Shown piece by piece: positions 34,017-45,202 of a stretch of DNA of 64,000 nt. The stretch is from Candidula unifasciata (lineage: Eukaryota > Mollusca > Gastropoda > Stylommatophora > Geomitridae): NCBI GenBank assembly GCA_905116865.2, contig CAJHNH020008543.1, forward strand, positions 1,051,335 through 1,115,334. Direction: 5' to 3'. Position 1 is the first letter of the stretch; each line of letters starts with the position of its first letter. Both the position numbers and the translations under genes were made by a program. The notes below the pieces were generated by a model. The model did no database searches. It worked only from the letters and a program-made list of their open reading frames with translations, and had not been told where the DNA came from.

Positions 34017-34020
34017 CACA
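33961..34020. repeat. (CAA)n microsatellite
   Basis: About 14 CAA units with one break, running into ACACAC. It adjoins the minisatellite. Confidence 0.97.
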
Positions 34021-34063
34021 CAAAACGCTAAACAAGGTTGAAAAAAAAAATATTGCCCCATAC

Positions 34064-34893
34064 CAGAACTGTTCGTCACCGGTTTAGATGGCGTTCTCAA
34101 TATAACCTCTGACCGATCGCAGATGCTATCTCCAAAATCAGAACAGTTCCGTATGGGTTTGTTTGGACACCGCGTGCATGGAGAGCACGGGGCTTCTAGG
34201 ACAAATGGTTCGCCAGTGACATTTCTGTAATGTTCTTTCACACACCCAAAGATTGTCGGAGAACTGCTCGTACAGTTGTTAAACACACTAGAATTATACG
34301 CGGAGCTGTGTTGAAGATGTAGACACTTTAAACAGCTCGTGTGTTTGTGAATATCCTCTGGCATGTAAGTGTTTTCAGGACACGGCACACACTGATCTGT
34401 TTTCTCATCGAAATGCTGACCATACCCACACGGTCGCTCATCGCAGCGATACACATCATCAAAGCTGTGAACAGCTTCGTGGTAGGGCAGGCAGCACAGG
34501 GTGTCTGTGTAGTTCATACACTGCCGAGTTGGCTTGTCGCACGGTGAGCACCGGATGCATTCATCTTTGGCATTGCGGTTTCTGACCCGTCTCCTGTAGA
34601 AGCCAGGCACACACTGAATGATTGCGTCATGAGATATGTTGCATGGCTGGATGATAACCTCGACGCTGGCATCAACTATCTGGCTGCAGTTAAAGCATTG
34701 TCTGTGTGTGTGGGCGGCCTCTGTCATGTAGGTTCCAGGCTTGCACACATCACAGATATCCATACCGGACCCGTGGCGAGTCATGTAGGTTCCGCTCATA
34801 CACGACTCAAGGGCTGCGTCCGTGTACATGGGTTGAAATGACATCATACAAATCATAAGTATATAAATATGACACCAAGGGCAGGCACGATGT
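34064..34893 (-). CDS. TNFR-superfamily-like receptor, cysteine-rich ectodomain exon
   Basis: A minus-strand acceptor (TTTTTCTCTTTACAG at 34894) and donor (TCTG|GTATGG at 34063) bound an 830-nt exon of 276 codons, open throughout. The first 20 residues contain a hydrophobic run (HIYILMICMMSF) followed by D-A-A-L-E, a plausible signal peptide whose start Met may lie in an earlier exon. About 29 cysteines follow in repeated blocks: CDVCKPGTYMTE, IQCVPGFYRR, IRCSPCDKPTRQC, CVPCPENTYMPED, CSPCTRCPNKP. The C-x2-C-x-P-G-T-Y-M pattern and the T-R-x-C..DT.C spacing fit TNFR-type modules. It ends in phase 1, matching the next exon. Likely a cell-surface receptor. Other Cys-rich families are not excluded, and the ligand is unknown. 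Confidence 0.78.
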
Positions 34894-34910
34894 CTGTAAA
34901 GAGAAAAATC

Positions 34911-34912
34911 GA

Positions 34913-34936
<24 letters not shown>
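34911..34936. repeat. (TA)n microsatellite near the exon acceptor
   Basis: Lies 18 bp upstream (minus sense) of the TNFR-like exon acceptor, in the expected branch-point neighbourhood. Confidence 0.95.
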
Positions 34937-34943
<7 letters not shown>

Positions 34944-35049
34944 CAGCAAAAAAAAAAAAAAAAAAAAGAGTTCAGAACAATGACCGAATCCTCTGTAAAA
35001 CTATGGGTCCTTTTCTTTAGGGGACACAATTAAAATCCTCACCTGCACT

Positions 35050-35697
35050 GTCCATGATGCTTGAACTAGCCACTCCCCAATCCGACAACACGCTTGAACT
35101 AGCCACTCCCCCACCCGACAACAAGCTTGAACTAACCAATCCCCCACCCGACAACACGCTTGAACTAGCCACTCCCCCAACCTACAACATACTTGAACTA
35201 GACACTTCTCCCTCCCGAAAACATGTTTGAGCTAGCCACTTCCCTATCCGACAACATGCTTGAACTAGACACTTCTCCCTCCTGAAAACATGTTTGAACT
35301 TGCCACTCCCCCAACCTACAACATGCTTGAACTAGCCACTCCCCCATCCGACAACATGCTTGAACTAGCCACTCTCCCAACCTACATCATGCTTAAACTA
35401 GCCACTCCCCCACCCGACAACAAGCTTGAACTAGCCACTCCCCCACCCGACAACATGCTTGAACTAGATACTCCCCCACCTGACAACAGGCTAGAACTAG
35501 CCACTCCCCCACCTAACAATATGCTTGAACTAGCCACTCCCCCACCCGACAACATGCTTGAACTAGCCACTCCCCCACCCGACAACATGCTTGAACTAGC
35601 CACTCCCCCACCCGACAACATGCTTGAACTAGCCACTCCCCCACCCGACAACATGCTTGAACTAGCCACTCCACCGCCCGACAACATGCTTGAATCC
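35050..35697. repeat. 33-bp minisatellite, about 20 units
   Basis: Unit CTTGAACTAGCCACTCCCCC plus ACCCGACAACATG. The length is 33 bp with almost no length variation, so one plus-strand frame stays open for 35290-35772 and repeats L-A-T-P-P-P-D-N-M-L-E. The centre-right units (35517-35695) are nearly identical; the left units vary. No splice or start context supports it as protein. Confidence 0.97.
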
Positions 35698-36095
35698 GCC
35701 CCCCCCCCCCCTTTTTTTTTTTCTCTAACCGACAATGCAAAAGTGGTAATTTCAAGAAGTAAAGACACTTGATTTAATGATTTAATAACGAAAGGGGTAC
35801 GAACTTGACCTCTATTCTGAGCATAGCATTAATATTTTAGGTGTGTCATAGTTCACTGACCTACAGCTACCAGTCTACCAAGCTAACTACTTACCAACAT
35901 ATTTATGTACACTATGGTATACACATGAAGGCTGCTATCTAGGATATGTATAACATGAGATCAAATGTAAGATAAATTAAACACCTTTGGACATTTAATA
36001 TGAGCAACTATATGTTTTAAAAGAGGGGATGGCTCGAAGACAGCTTATCATCAACATCACAAAGAGACAGCAATTTAATTTTTTGTTGTTTTTGT
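35698..36095. other. C/T homopolymer junction then no recognised gene
   Basis: A C run (35699-35711) joins a T run (35712-35721). After that there is AT-rich sequence without similarity. Confidence 0.5.
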
Positions 36096-36099
36096 TTTG

Positions 36100-36310
36100 T
36101 TTTTGCGTAGTCATTTCATGAGAGGAAACATGGTGTGGCCACTGAAAAGATGTATGGAAGAAAGAGACAGAGGAGGACACAGAAGATTCTTAACAGTCTT
36201 TTGTCATGGCGTGGACGGTACATACTGTTGAGCAACGCAGGGTGTGTAGAGGAATGAGTGCCCACGCCAGTCGGCAAGGCATTTGATAATGGTGATGACA
36301 AATGACAGGT
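36100..36310 (+). mobile_element. LINE 3'-end remnant, TGATGA tail family
   Basis: KRQRRTQKILNSLLSWRGRY, then CPRQSARHLI and a GATGA-rich end. Related to the copies at 2640, 51890, 53095 and 60545. Confidence 0.7.
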
Positions 36311-36533
36311 CACAACAATAAGATCTTACAATACACATGGAAAGGACATGTAATGAGAACACATGATTCCGAAACCCAAGTTATAACTCTATTTTTCACC
36401 CTCAAACCACACTTCATACATCCTGATGAAGGCGTGCCGTCGTAACGCTTTCCTAAAAAAAAGCTTTAATTTAATAGCTACAACAAGTAGTTCTCTTTTA
36501 TGTCTTGAATTCTCACTACTTGGAAACTGTCGT

Positions 36534-36790
36534 GGCATCTCAGCTAGACGCTCGCCTGCAGGCGTGTAGATCGTGGGTTCCAATCCGCATCCAGTCATAT
36601 ATTTTTTTAAAATAACATTGGCTCCAAAGTCAACTCAGCCTGAAATGCGAACGAGATAAATTCATAGGGAAGTAAAGGCGACCAGCGTGATTGTGACTAA
36701 ATTGCAAGCAGAGTGATGATTGGTCTATAAATATAGGTCTACGTTCACTACGTTTAAGGGCGCGGTAAAAGGATCCGTTTTTTTTTACTG
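36534..36790 (+). mobile_element. SINE family A copy with head
   Basis: CAGCTAGACGCTCGCCTGCA, B box-like GTGGGTTCCAATCC, then AACTCAGCC, GGGAAGTAAAGGCGACCAGC and TTGGTCTATAAATATAGGTC. Confidence 0.85.
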
Positions 36791-37263
36791 TCAGGGCATT
36801 CAGTTAAATTAAGCCCCATTTTAAAATATTCGCCCATCAAAACAATGGAGCCAACGAACAAGTTGTGGCAAGAATTTTGCACCCTGAGCCTCCCTCTTCA
36901 TCATAAATATGTAGGTCATATAAATGTTCTAAATGTACATACATAAGCACTCTTTTAAGTTTGCATTTATAGGTATCACATCATTTTAAATATATTAGCA
37001 TATCATTTGCCATTTACTGCATTATTATTATTATTACAACTTAGGTACTCAGTTAAGGATTAGGCCCTTTGAGATCAAATGCACCGCTAGAAAATGTTAA
37101 AAGAGCGATGATTCATACTTGTTTTGTTAGTAATTGACCGACGGTTATGTTCAATTACAAATCATCGGGAATTCCCACACTGGAATGGACTTTTTTCCCC
37201 AGGAAACCAAACATCAACGCTCTCTCTCACTGTCTCTTTGTTACTCTATGAATCACTCTTTCT

Positions 37264-37267
<4 letters not shown>

Positions 37268-37321
<54 letters not shown>
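37268..37321. repeat. (CT)n microsatellite
   Basis: 27 uninterrupted CT units. Confidence 0.98.
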
Positions 37322-37329
<8 letters not shown>

Positions 37330-37459
37330 CTGGGTTCAGGCACGGCCATCTTTAGCTATAAATCTAGAGTTGGCGGTGGTTCAGGTCATTAATAATTTTC
37401 TTGTGATGGGAGAGGACTAAAACCTTGTTAGAGGGTGCAAAACTAATTCTAACAATAAA

Positions 37460-37585
37460 AAGTTAAAAGTAAAGGACCGTTTCCAGCGTCTTTGGGCGTA
37501 TAGGGCATATAGGACTAGACCTAAATTTTAAAGACCATTCGGCACAAGATGACTGATGTGGACAGAATCATGCCGGCAATTAAAG
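37460..37585 (-). mobile_element. SINE family A 3' half
   Basis: AAAGTAAAGGACCGTTTCCA, GGGCATATAGGACTAGACCT and AGACCATTCGGCAC are the reverse complement of the SINE A end. Confidence 0.8.
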
Positions 37586-37589
37586 CACC

Positions 37590-38820
37590 AACTGATCAAT
37601 AAATAAGAAAATAAAATAATATGCTTAAATAATATTAAATAAACACCTTTGATTAGGGGAGGGGGTGAGGCTGTTGGCGGCTTGGGGGGGGGGGAGGAGG
37701 TGTGTAGAAGACGCCCACTATGCAAATTAAAAAAAAAATTTGAGGTGACGTGGGGTGAAAGTCTGCCCTTCTAATAATTCTTGGCTTCGGGGTAGGGTAG
37801 CGGGTTTAAGGTTCCCCGGCTCCAGCTTTCGGCAGCTATCCTATACGTGAAATCATCATCATCATCATCGTCTGGCAAATTCTTGACAGAACGTCGGCCG
37901 CATCTCAGTCCGCCGTTTAAGTTCTCATTTGAAAAGCTTTCCCTCTTCAGGATCGCAGTCTGTTGGATCAACATCACAAGAAGGTTGAGAATCAAACAGG
38001 CAAAAAATATCAGAAACGCCGTTCAACTGTATAGCCCTATAGTACAGTTATATCTGAGCATCACAAAGCGGTTATAATTCAACCTGCAGTCCAGCGTGAC
38101 TGGGTCTCTTAGATTCTCAGTTACAAGTCCCCTTGCCTCGACCTTTTGTTTTTGTTCAATGCCGATCGTGTCTCCAATTTCACAAGTCCACGCCTGTGCT
38201 GGTTGACATCACCTTCCTCGTTCCGGCAAAGATTCCATCGACAACCATTCTCTCTAAACGACAGCACTATTCATACCGAATTTCAACATGGCCGAAGTTT
38301 TTCAGTTTGGGAGACATGGTGCTTCAAATGAGGCAGTTTTATTACACGTTCAGATCCTGCAGAATGTGAATATTTGTTTGACATTTTTTGTCTAAGGTTA
38401 TAATTCTCAATCAATGTTCAAAGTTAACTTGTAATTTGAAAAGTTCCCATTCACCTAATACGGTGATTACGATTTTGTCCGCGGCTCCCATCCGTCTAGG
38501 TTATCTTCATGCACCGCGTTGGTTTCAGCCATTTCTTGCCAAAACAATTTCGGGAATTCCCTTAAAAAGATAACAATAATAACAGCCAGCTCCAGATATG
38601 TGGAGCTGGTTGTGGTAACGATAAATCTTTCGAACAAAATCGTAAACACGTGCGCTGACTAGATTGTAACTATATCAGACATCCAGGCTTGAATAGCCAT
38701 TACAGTCACAGAATATACTAAGACTATAAAAGACAAATGATTATATTTACCTTCTTTTATATTGCAGCACCATAGTTACTGACTGTTGATGTGGTAACTA
38801 CAAGTAACATTGGACACATG
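37590..38820. other. No recognised gene
   Basis: Contains a G-rich tract (37684-37696) and (ATC)n at 37852-37868. GGGTTTAAGGTTCCCC at 37802 resembles a B box, but no family could be established. Confidence 0.4.
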
Positions 38821-38830
38821 TCACACATGC

Positions 38831-40481
38831 CAGGGTTGCCAGATAAAAAAACTTCATTTTGTGCCAAACCATCACTCAAAATATGCCAGAAAATTGCCAA
38901 ATCAAGTGTAACATTGTACTCACTTCACATCAAAAGCTCTAGATTGAATTCTTCACAGTCATCCTCACTAGAACCAGTGGAAGATGCAGCATAAACCTTC
39001 TCGGATGTAAAATCTGCATTTTCTTAGATGGAATGAAGTCTTTGCAACATTTCTTTGATATCAATAGTTATGCTCTAATTCTGACAACTGCATCAAGAAA
39101 ATCCAGTTGTATTTTGTTTCTTGCTTTTGATTTAGTTGAAGTAACAAGAGAGAATATTCTCTCAACTACAGCATTGCTAACGGGCATTATTAAGCAAGTA
39201 AGGGCGAAATTGGCCAACTCTTTAAATGCCTGGTGTCGAAGTACGCCTATCCAAAAATCTTCACTGTTCGTAGGTAGTTCATCCTTCTTAAATGTAGCTT
39301 CTTCTTTCCAGTTGACAACAATCAGTTTTCTGTACTGTTCTTCTATAATACTGATGTTGATTTCTGCCAGGTGTAAAAATGGTAGCTCTGAAAACTGTCC
39401 TTGATATTTGATTTAAAACTGCCAAGGGGCTCAATTTTGACAGATTTTGAAATATATTCTCGGTGGGAAGTCTACACGTAATATGACTGAGAGTTTCCTC
39501 TAGCAAAGACATACTTCTTTCTTTAACATTGTTTATTTCTATCTGAGCTTCAGTCCTGTTATTTTTATGTAGGAACGCATTACATTCCGTTAGGAATTTA
39601 ATGCCAAAGTCAACGTGATAATTATTTTTTTTTTCTGCTCATTGATGTCATGCAGTCTGTTCTTAAGACTTTTCTGGTGCTTGGCAATTGCACTACAAAT
39701 GCAGAGTGCTAGTGAATCGCAGATACATCTGAGCTGTACACAAAAAGGAGACACATCTTTAATTCTGGACCATACAGAGTTCTTGCACCCGACCATGTTT
39801 GAAGCGCCATCTGACGCACACCAAATGCAATTTGTAAGACTGACCACACCTTTTGATTTCCTTATCAATCAAATTAAATATGTTTTCTCCTGTAGCCACT
39901 TGCAAGGAAATCAAAGCAAGAAATCCGGTAAATATTTCATTTTTCCTGTCACTGAAAAAAAAACTAACTATAATACACAAGTACATTTGAGTGGAAACGT
40001 CAGTAGACTAATCTATAATGATGACATATTTCTTGTTCCGAAAATCATCAATAAGGTTATCCTTAAGTGCAGGCGATATAATATTTCTTAGTAAGCATAA
40101 ACATTTAGTTCTATGCAACTGTATGTGCTCCAATCTACTCCCCTGATCATGCGCTCTCATTATTTAACTGAAATGATCAATTGTGCGTATTGCACAATGG
40201 CAGGTCATGCTTACAGCAAGTTGCAACTCTGCTGCTTTAACTTTATCATTACTTTGCCTAGGAGTTATTGTTGTAATAAGCATGACTGGCTTTTTGACGG
40301 AGTTTTCATCCTGTGTTTTTCAGATTTTTCATGATTTGAAATGCTACTAATTCTTGGTGAAACAGTGCACTGACAGTTTACAATATGCTGCCTCTGATCC
40401 GTCTGAAGATCTTTTGAGCCATCAGTATGTTTTCTCCCAATTACTATTATACTTGTGATTGCTGTCATAAGATGCTTTCCA

Positions 40482-40552
<71 letters not shown>

Positions 40553-41044
40553 ATGACGTGAACATTGGTAAAGGTAATAAAATCTATTACAGATAGTATA
40601 GAACTAGATATATATCCTATTTATTTTCTGTCCTCAAGTAGTTTCTGAACAGTCTGAATCACTTGGTATCAGTGGTGGGTTTTCGTTTTATATCTCGCAT
40701 TTATTCTAGTAAATTTAAAAAAATTACAGAGGTTTATAGCAGTCACGATCCGATTAGGAAGACAACAAAACAATAAGAAATGGCTCGAATCTTTGTTAGT
40801 ACGTACCAGGACATCACAACAAAGTTAAACTGAAATAAAGATTTTAACTGTAGGTCTACATTGCTTTTAGTAAAATTGCGTGTTTCTAACAGAGGAACCA
40901 TGAAGAAAATGTGAGCACATCTTGAAATGCCAGGAAAAACCCAAATATGCCAGAATATGCCAGTTCATTATCTTATGCCAGTTCAATTTCAAATATGCCA
41001 GATTTGTGGAATCTGGCATAAAAAATGCCAATATGGCAACCCTG
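38831..41044 (-). mobile_element. hAT transposon 1, complete ends, 8-bp target duplication
   Basis: Left end CAGGGTTGCCAGAT and right end (reverse complement) CAGGGTTGCCATAT are inverted. ACACATGC is duplicated exactly at 38823-38830 and 41045-41052. Both ends are rich in ATGCCAG/TGCCA motifs (at least five at 40925-41035), likely transposase-binding sites. Length 2214 bp. A (GT)n tract lies inside at 40484-40551. Confidence 0.95.
39050..40100 (-). pseudogene. hAT transposase, decayed
   Basis: In minus-strand order: NKKYVIIID*STDVSTQMY (stop in place of the usual Glu, near 40018), CASDGASNMVGCKNSVWSR (39830-39770), LRCICDSLALC, and near the end PVSNAVVERIFSLVTSTKSK (39215-39150), the hAT C-terminal dimerisation region. 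Two or more frame changes occur between them. The catalytic Asp of SDG remains; the DE..TD region is damaged. An N-terminal BED-like part was not clear. Confidence 0.88.
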
Positions 41045-41084
41045 ACACATGCCAAACTGCAATAATGACGCGTGCTGGCGTCAC

Positions 41085-44000
41085 CAGTGTTGCATATTTG
41101 GATGTTTTAAATCCAGATCTAGATGTTTCCCTTGCAATTAGATGGTGTTTTTTACGTTTAGATGGTAGATGCAATTCTAGATGTTTTTCATTTGGAGTTC
41201 AATATTTTATAGATTGTTTTCTTTTAATGTCAGTTTATTAATTACTATATAAAATAGTCATTATACATTTTTTGCAATTATTTAAACTTCGAACTCACTG
41301 GGGTCAACGCTGAACAATGTATCAAACCGGTACTGATTACGAGCGCGTGTAATTCATACTAACTTTTTTTTTAAACTGTATCCTCACTTTGTTGTGAATT
41401 ATAGCTGTGATGCTTACTTTGTGGTGTTTTGTATGTCTTATTTTTAATTGCTCACCTTCATATGTCTAAAAAATATCTTTCAACATGCCAAAAGTAAATC
41501 AGTATGGGAAAAAATTCCGGCAAGAGTGGCTGCATGATCACATAATTAAAGACTGGGTGATGGCAGTTTCTGGGGATACGACTAAGACTCGTTGTAAGTA
41601 CTGCAAGTGTGAAATTTAAGCGAAAATGCAAGACTTAAAGAGACTAAAAAGCATAAAACTGCGGTTCCATCCAAAAATATTACAGATATGTTTTCAGAGC
41701 TACACTGATTAATGAATCATAAAAAGTTAAAGGATTTTTCACAATGTTGTTGAGTTGTGATTATGCAGTTTCGAACTGTGACCATTTGATTTGTTTAAAA
41801 ACACTATTTCTGTTAGTAAAGTTACTGATGACGTAAAATGCCTCGCAGCAAGTGTACACATATTATAAGAAACACTTTATTTTCTCACTTTGAAAAAGAT
41901 TTGATCTGTGATATTTTTACAAATAAATTTAATTTATTATTAGACGAATCAAATGACATTTCTGTACTGAAAGTTCTTGGTGTCTGTATTATATATTACA
42001 ACAACAGTAAAGACAAGGTACTCTCTACATATTTTGGACTAGTTCGATTGAAAAAGTGTTATGTAGAAAGTATAGTTCAGGAACTAAAGACACTTTTGAT
42101 CAGCAAACAATTAGACTTGAAGAATTTGGCTGCTATTGGTACCGATAATACCTCGGTGATGATTGATATCAGCAATGACGTTTATGCCAAACTAAAGGAA
42201 GATATCCCATCTTTAATCCTTTTACATGTGTGTGTCATTCCTTGAAGCTAGCATTATCACATGCTTCATCTGAATATTTAACCAGGAATTAGGAATACCT
42301 TATTGCTGAAACACACTACTGGTTTCAAAGCTGGTTTTTTCAAAGAATCTGTCAGACAACAGCAATACAAAAACTTATATAAAGCATTATATGATGGTTT
42401 CTCACCATTGAACATTTTGTCAGATTACAAAACTAGACGGTTAATTTAACCATCTGTTAAAAGAATTGTAAACCAATGGTTGGAGTTTAAGACACACTTC
42501 GAAAAAAAAAAAAAAAAAAGACAGAGTGAAAAATGCTACACAGCTGAAATAATGTATGGAATGTACAGTGATGAAAAAAAAAAAAGGTTTGGCATTCCTT
42601 CACTTCTTTCAACCTTTTCTAATGGAAGTGCAAAAAGTTAACAAACTGTTCGAATCTACACATGTTGAAAAGTAAGATATCTTGACGATCTCACTTTGCC
42701 ATTTCACTCAGTTGGTAAAAGACTGGTGTTGCTAACTTCTAAAGCTGATTTGCTCACTTGCACCATAGAGAGCTATTTGGCTCCTAAGCCATACCTTGGA
42801 TGTCAAATCAATTCAAAAACAAAAGGACTGTTGACAGACAAGGAAGAGAATAACTTAAGAAAGCACTGTCAAGATTTCCTTATCTCGTCTCATTATTCAA
42901 GCAATTAAAGCAGAGACTTTAAGGAAATCTAGATGCATTGAAAAATATATCACTCTTTTTTGTGAGCAACAGTGAAGGATATAAATATTGTAATGTTATG
43001 AAATTGTTAGGAGCTACAGATGAAAGTGTGGCGGAAGCAGAATATCACTTAACCAAATTAAACTTGGTTGACTGGACAAACTGTGCTAGCGGAAAGAAAG
43101 AAAACGAAAAACTCGGAATGTAAGGAGCTAGAGAAAATTGTGATTAGAACAAAAAGAAAGTAATAGCTCCCCACTGAACAGCAAAAACAGGAAAAGTAAA
43201 AAAAAAAAAAAAAGACAAGGGGTTCTTCTGCGCAGGGGTCCTGGCATATTTCACCAGAATCCAGACAACGGATAGCTCAACAGCTCCATTTTACACACAC
43301 TAACACACAAGATGGCTACAGACGAACCACGTGCACGGACTACAGAACCTACATTGAATCAAGCAAATGAATTATAATAATCACATTAAACAGCTATTTA
43401 TTTTACTGAATACAAAATTAACGTATACTTCACAAATAATACATTAACAACAACTAACGTGCTCGACAAGAATCCAAAATGATATTCATCGCCAATTAAC
43501 AAGGAAATATGAAAATGAACGCACACGCTCAGAAAAATTACCCCAACAATGGCAAAAAACGAAACATATTAACACGTACATTAAGCTTCAATATGTCACT
43601 AGACCAGTAAATCGCTTCTACCGACCTGCAATCAAACTACTTCGGAGCGAGGATACACACTGATATATCTACCCATACAGTTTAACTAGACACAAATTCA
43701 GATTTAACTATAGAAACATACCACCGCAATAAAATCAGCCAGGTAACCGGACACCCTCCCGCAATCGCCTGTACCCACGCTGTTTAGCCCATTATGAGGA
43801 GCCACAATAGCTGGGTGGGTCTCCTGTCCTTGAGTGACCGCAGGTTCAGTCCGGAAGCTAAAATGAGCCAGGAATTTGGTGAGTTAGCCTTTTTATGCTC
43901 AGTGGCAAGACTTTTAGCTCGCTTTGAGCGTAATTAAAATAATTACCATCCATTCTCTGGCGTTCTGCCATAACTGATTATAGTGTAGCGGAAGCAGAAT

Positions 44001-44573
44001 ATCAATTAACCAAAATAAACTTACTTGAATGGACAAACAAAACAGAAACACAAGCGTTTTGGAATAAAGTGAGACAATTTAAAGATATCTCAGGAAACAG
44101 TCCATTCTGTAAGCTCTTTAAATGTGCCATGCCTGTTATGATACAACCACATTCAAATGCTGACGTAGAAAGAGTTTTACGACTTACATCAAATCTAAAC
44201 TAAGAAATAGGATGAAACTTGACCTCTTAAATGCTATATTGACAATAAAATTTGGCTTGATGAGAGTAGGAAAATGCTGTTCAACTTATCAGCTCCCTGA
44301 CTGAGTATTAAAAGAAACTGGAACAGCTAAAGCATACCACAGTCATTTTGGTTCTGAATCTTCAACTTCATCATCCAAGCTAAGTTTATCTTGTGGATCT
44401 TGTGAGACAGTGAAGAATAGGACTTGTATCTATAGGGTAAGTCATATCAAAAGCTATGTAATTTGTGAGTTTCATTTGGATGTTTTTCTAGATATTTCCA
44501 GAGCAAATCTAGATATTTCTAATTATTGTGGATGTTTCTAGATGTTTTCTGTCAAAGAAAAGTGGCAACACTT
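41085..44573 (+). mobile_element. hAT transposon 2, decayed, with internal duplication and insert
   Basis: Left end CAGTGTTGC and right end (reverse complement) AAGTGTTGCC, with GGCGTCAC / GTCATCAC flanks matching at 6 of 8. TAGATGTTT and TAGATATTT motifs recur near both ends. Transposase pieces: 41485-41625 (FRQEWLHDHIIKDW, then a CKYC zinc-like motif), 41838-42243 (LLDESNDISVLKVLGVC), 42696-43122 (SVAEAEYHLTKLNL), 43983-44300 (SNADVERVLRLTSNLN, dimerisation region). It begins 33 bp after the target duplication of hAT 1. Confidence 0.8.
43140..43978. other. Foreign segment inside hAT 2
   Basis: Lies between two copies of a 60-bp transposase segment (43023-43082 and 43983-44042). It includes an A run at 43199-43214 and, at 43794-43865, a possible tRNA-like head (AATAGCTGGGTGGG ... 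GCAGGTTCAGTCCGG). Otherwise unassigned. Confidence 0.5.
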
Positions 44574-44879
44574 GTCATCACATGCACGTAACATTTCTAG
44601 GAAATATCTAGTCTTCATAACAGCAGTGTTCAACAGGTCTAGAAAAAAAGTACGATGGCCTTTAGCAATGCAAAGAGAGGTACTATAATTGTAGACGGCC
44701 CAAAACAAAGCGAAACATGGAATAACCAGTTCAGTCCGCTATTCTAGAGGTGTTTTGTGCTGTATTGCCGTCAGCGTTTATTAGGACTAAGCAGCTTTGC
44801 AAGTCTATTCATTTCTTTTAATTCATCATTTCTCGGGAAATCCGAGGTTTCGTGGGGAGCTCACAGGAATGTCCAATAA

Positions 44880-45078
44880 TACAGGGTAGGTAGGCGGGAA
44901 GGTTTAACCCACCAGAACATCACACAAGCGATAAACACCCGGTGACAAAGTACCACCATGCGGATGATGATCACTAGTGGAGAGGTCCTGAAAACCCTGT
45001 TCAGCCATTAGGCCATATTTAAAACCCGGCTATATTTAGGGCCCCGGCAAAAGCCAGGGTTGGGCTTTAAAATATTTA
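44880..45078 (-). repeat. Interspersed repeat R1, copy 2
   Basis: The reverse complement runs AAGCCCAACCCTGGCTTTTG, AAATATGGCCTAATGGCTGA, GGACCTCTCCACTAG and GGGTGTTTATCGCTTGTG. It ends about 70 bp before the RTE LINE. Confidence 0.75.
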
Positions 45079-45202
45079 AAAATTGCTTTCCACATGGGAA
45101 CGACATTAAATAAGATGATAATATAGGGGTGTTAGGGTGTGATATCAACAACGAATACCTTCTTCTTCTTCTTTTTCTTCTTCTTCTCTTCCACCTTGTA
45201 CC

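Noticed and set aside
33794..34021. Poly-valine/cysteine ORFs over (CAA)n
   Set aside because: Microsatellite translation; the receptor exon has a good donor at 34063 before this point.
35043..35060. A minus-strand ATGGACAGTGCAG|GTGAGG that looks like a first coding exon and donor for the TNFR-like gene
   Set aside because: Joining it to the acceptor at 34894 gives the wrong frame, with a stop within 14 codons. It could at most be part of a non-coding first exon.
35050..35697. Regularly spaced 33-bp repeats resembling a CRISPR array
   Set aside because: There are no unique spacers; the units are contiguous, and the sequence is an animal genome.
37780..37870. A SINE at the GGGTTTAAGGTTCCCC motif
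   Set aside because: Only a B box-like motif; no A box at the right distance and no body shared with other copies in the window.
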